This document shows positions 62,729-64,000 of a stretch of 64,000 nucleotides of DNA, piece after piece. The DNA is taken from positions 62,001-126,000 of the forward strand of contig CABULH010000002.1 in assembly GCA_902492455.1 (NCBI GenBank), read 5' to 3'. How positions within the stretch are numbered: position 1 is the first letter of the stretch; every line of letters begins with the position of its first letter. This DNA is from an uncultured Oscillospiraceae bacterium. GTDB lineage: Bacteria > Bacillota > Clostridia > Oscillospirales > Acutalibacteraceae. The translations under genes and the position numbers were made by a program. Under the pieces are notes generated by a model that had not been told where the DNA came from, did not search any database, and saw only the letters and a program-made list of their open reading frames with translations.

Positions 62729-62767
62729 ACACCTCCTCCGCGCTATCCGCCTCATACGGAAAATTCC

Positions 62768-63994
62768 TCATAATGCCATACGTCTGTTGAACTTTTCCAT
62801 ATTCCGTTTCTTTGTTTCATCCAGGGAATGACCGTACATATTTTCCGTTGTGGATTTCTGCGCGTGTCCTAAAATTTCAGCCAAGGTCGGAATATCGAAT
62901 TGTAACTCAAATGCTCTGGTAGCAAATGTGTGGCGCAGCGTATGGAATTTCTGGTAGTTGACACCCGCCCGTTGCAGAACATCTTTATAGAGTTTCGCAT
63001 ATCCTCTTGGCTCAAATGGGTTCCCGCTGGGCTGAAGGAAAACAAAACCGTCTGACTTATAAAACCCTTGTTGCTTTTGCTGTATTTCAATGCCGTGGAA
63101 AGCAGCAATGGCCTGATCGGACATATGAATTCGTCTTTTACCGCTTTCGGTTTTAGGCGGTCCTAAATAAAGCGCTGTAGATGCGTCCGGTTTCGCTCCA
63201 ATAATCGGGATCTGTGTGTATTCGGAATGGTTTTTCACCCACTTTTTAGATAAACGTTCAAGAATAAACGAAATGTCGAAAAAATCTCTGTCAGGGCTGA
63301 AATCCAACCAGGAGAGTGCGCATAACTCGCCAATCCGCAACCCTGTGTACAAGTCGATCAGAACCAGCAGAGCATTTTTATCTTCATGTTGTAATGCGGC
63401 CAACTCAATGTTATACTGATCTCTTTTTGTATACACCTGAATTTTGGCTTGAGGAACCTTTGGCGTCTTCAACCCAGCTATCGGATTGTGTGATAACCAG
63501 TGCAGATTATTAATGGCGAATTCCAGTGCCTCAGATAGCATATTCCTTATGTTTCGCAGTGTTTTAGGGCCTAAGCCACCGGGTTTATTATCCAGCCGCC
63601 CAGTGATTTCTTTTTTCTTGAAAAAGGCAACAAAATCATCTAAAGCGAGCTTTTTCAAGGGGATGCTTCCGAGACGGGAGTTAAAAAGATGTCCTTCGAT
63701 ATAGGTATCGTAGTTAACATGGGTGGACGGCCTTATTTCTTGATAATCATAATGCCATTTATGCAGGTAGCTATATAAGGGCATTTGACTTCCATCGACA
63801 TAAGTACCCAAATAGATTTTCCCGAGGATAACCTTTAGTTCACCCATGCAGTTTTCTTCTGTTTCGCCGTAACAGCTCTTCCGCTCTCCATTTAAGTAAT
63901 ACTGACCTTCCCAGCGCCCGTCGCTTCGTAGGCGAACATGGCCGGAGCCGTTGCGCGCCCGTTTCCTTTTGTCGTCTTGAGGCACCTTTTTCAT
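62768..63994 (-). CDS. Tyrosine recombinase/integrase
   Basis: A 408-residue site-specific recombinase. N-terminal DNA-arm domain (about 15-60: GSGHVRLRSDGRWEGQYYLNG, as in Tn916-type integrases), core-binding helices (about 70-180) and catalytic domain. Catalytic set: Arg near 217 in GLRIGELCAL, Lys near 280 in PKTESGKRRI, His-x-x-Arg in HTLRHTFATR (about 350), His in LGHAQKS, and Tyr near 384 in MYGHS. All are intact. The gene is AT-richer than the genes to its left and ends near the initiator tRNA, so it marks the left end of an integrated element that continues past the window. The start is near the window edge; ATG 63994 is used. Confidence 0.93.
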   Translation of the reverse strand: MKKVPQDDKRKRARNGSGHVRLRSDGRWEGQYYLNGERKSCYGETEENCMGELKVILGKIYLGTYVDGSQMPLYSYLHKWHYDYQEIRPSTHVNYDTYIEGHLFNSRLGSIPLKKLALDDFVAFFKKKEITGRLDNKPGGLGPKTLRNIRNMLSEALEFAINNLHWLSHNPIAGLKTPKVPQAKIQVYTKRDQYNIELAALQHEDKNALLVLIDLYTGLRIGELCALSWLDFSPDRDFFDISFILERLSKKWVKNHSEYTQIPIIGAKPDASTALYLGPPKTESGKRRIHMSDQAIAAFHGIEIQQKQQGFYKSDGFVFLQPSGNPFEPRGYAKLYKDVLQRAGVNYQKFHTLRHTFATRAFELQFDIPTLAEILGHAQKSTTENMYGHSLDETKKRNMEKFNRRMAL

Positions 63995-64000
63995 GTCTCT

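Overview
The window looks like the chromosome of a GC-rich gut-type Clostridia (Bacillota). The case is inferred from content: binding-protein ABC importers without local ATPases, a GntR/LacI-type AraR, NfnAB, a Rex-type operator, GatCAB, luxS, TmcAL, a sortase-type cell-wall signal with a TPETG motif, strong AGGAGG ribosome sites and several GTG/TTG starts. No species is assigned.

Layout. 1-12151 (+): a glycan operon with the tail of a binding protein, two pairs of sugar permeases flanking an NHL/TPR/Yip1-like membrane protein and a DUF5696-type lipoprotein, then a GH78 alpha-L-rhamnosidase and a uroporphyrinogen-decarboxylase-family protein. 12244-17248 (-): an L-arabinose operon (FGGY kinase, araA, araD) with araR upstream; two near-identical AraR-type operators lie at the two promoters. 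17455-19077 (+): a secreted sialate O-acetylesterase-type lipoprotein. 19166-35044 (-): about 16 kb of ten codirectional genes: a GH43-like enzyme, four paralogous secreted Asp-box propeller proteins, two membrane or wall-anchored surface proteins sharing a domain with one of the propellers, a GH110-like beta-helix protein, a GH36 alpha-galactosidase and an AraC regulator. 35301-40337 (+): an Lpl-type importer with an ADP-ribosylglycohydrolase-family protein. Together these loci suggest a cell that binds, deacetylates, cuts and imports complex plant or host glycans.

40438-62185 is mostly core: aspS-gatC-gatA-gatB in one operon, two LamG-like/unknown membrane surface proteins, a TIM-barrel protein, ferritin, nfnAB, an iron alcohol dehydrogenase behind a near-perfect Rex site, a zinc phospholipase C-like protein, luxS, a LysM-G5-M23 cell-wall protein, a DUF1905 protein, a small Cys-rich protein, an XRE regulator, tmcAL with a propeller glycosidase-like gene, and ackA.

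62186-64000: initiator tRNA-Met, then AT-richer DNA with a 19-nt exact copy of the tRNA 5' part, a tiny reading frame and a tyrosine recombinase. This looks like the left end of an integrated element that continues past the window.

The best candidate for something undescribed is the 24-34 kb surface-protein array, with its repeated Asp-box propellers and a shared, unrecognised 160-residue domain.
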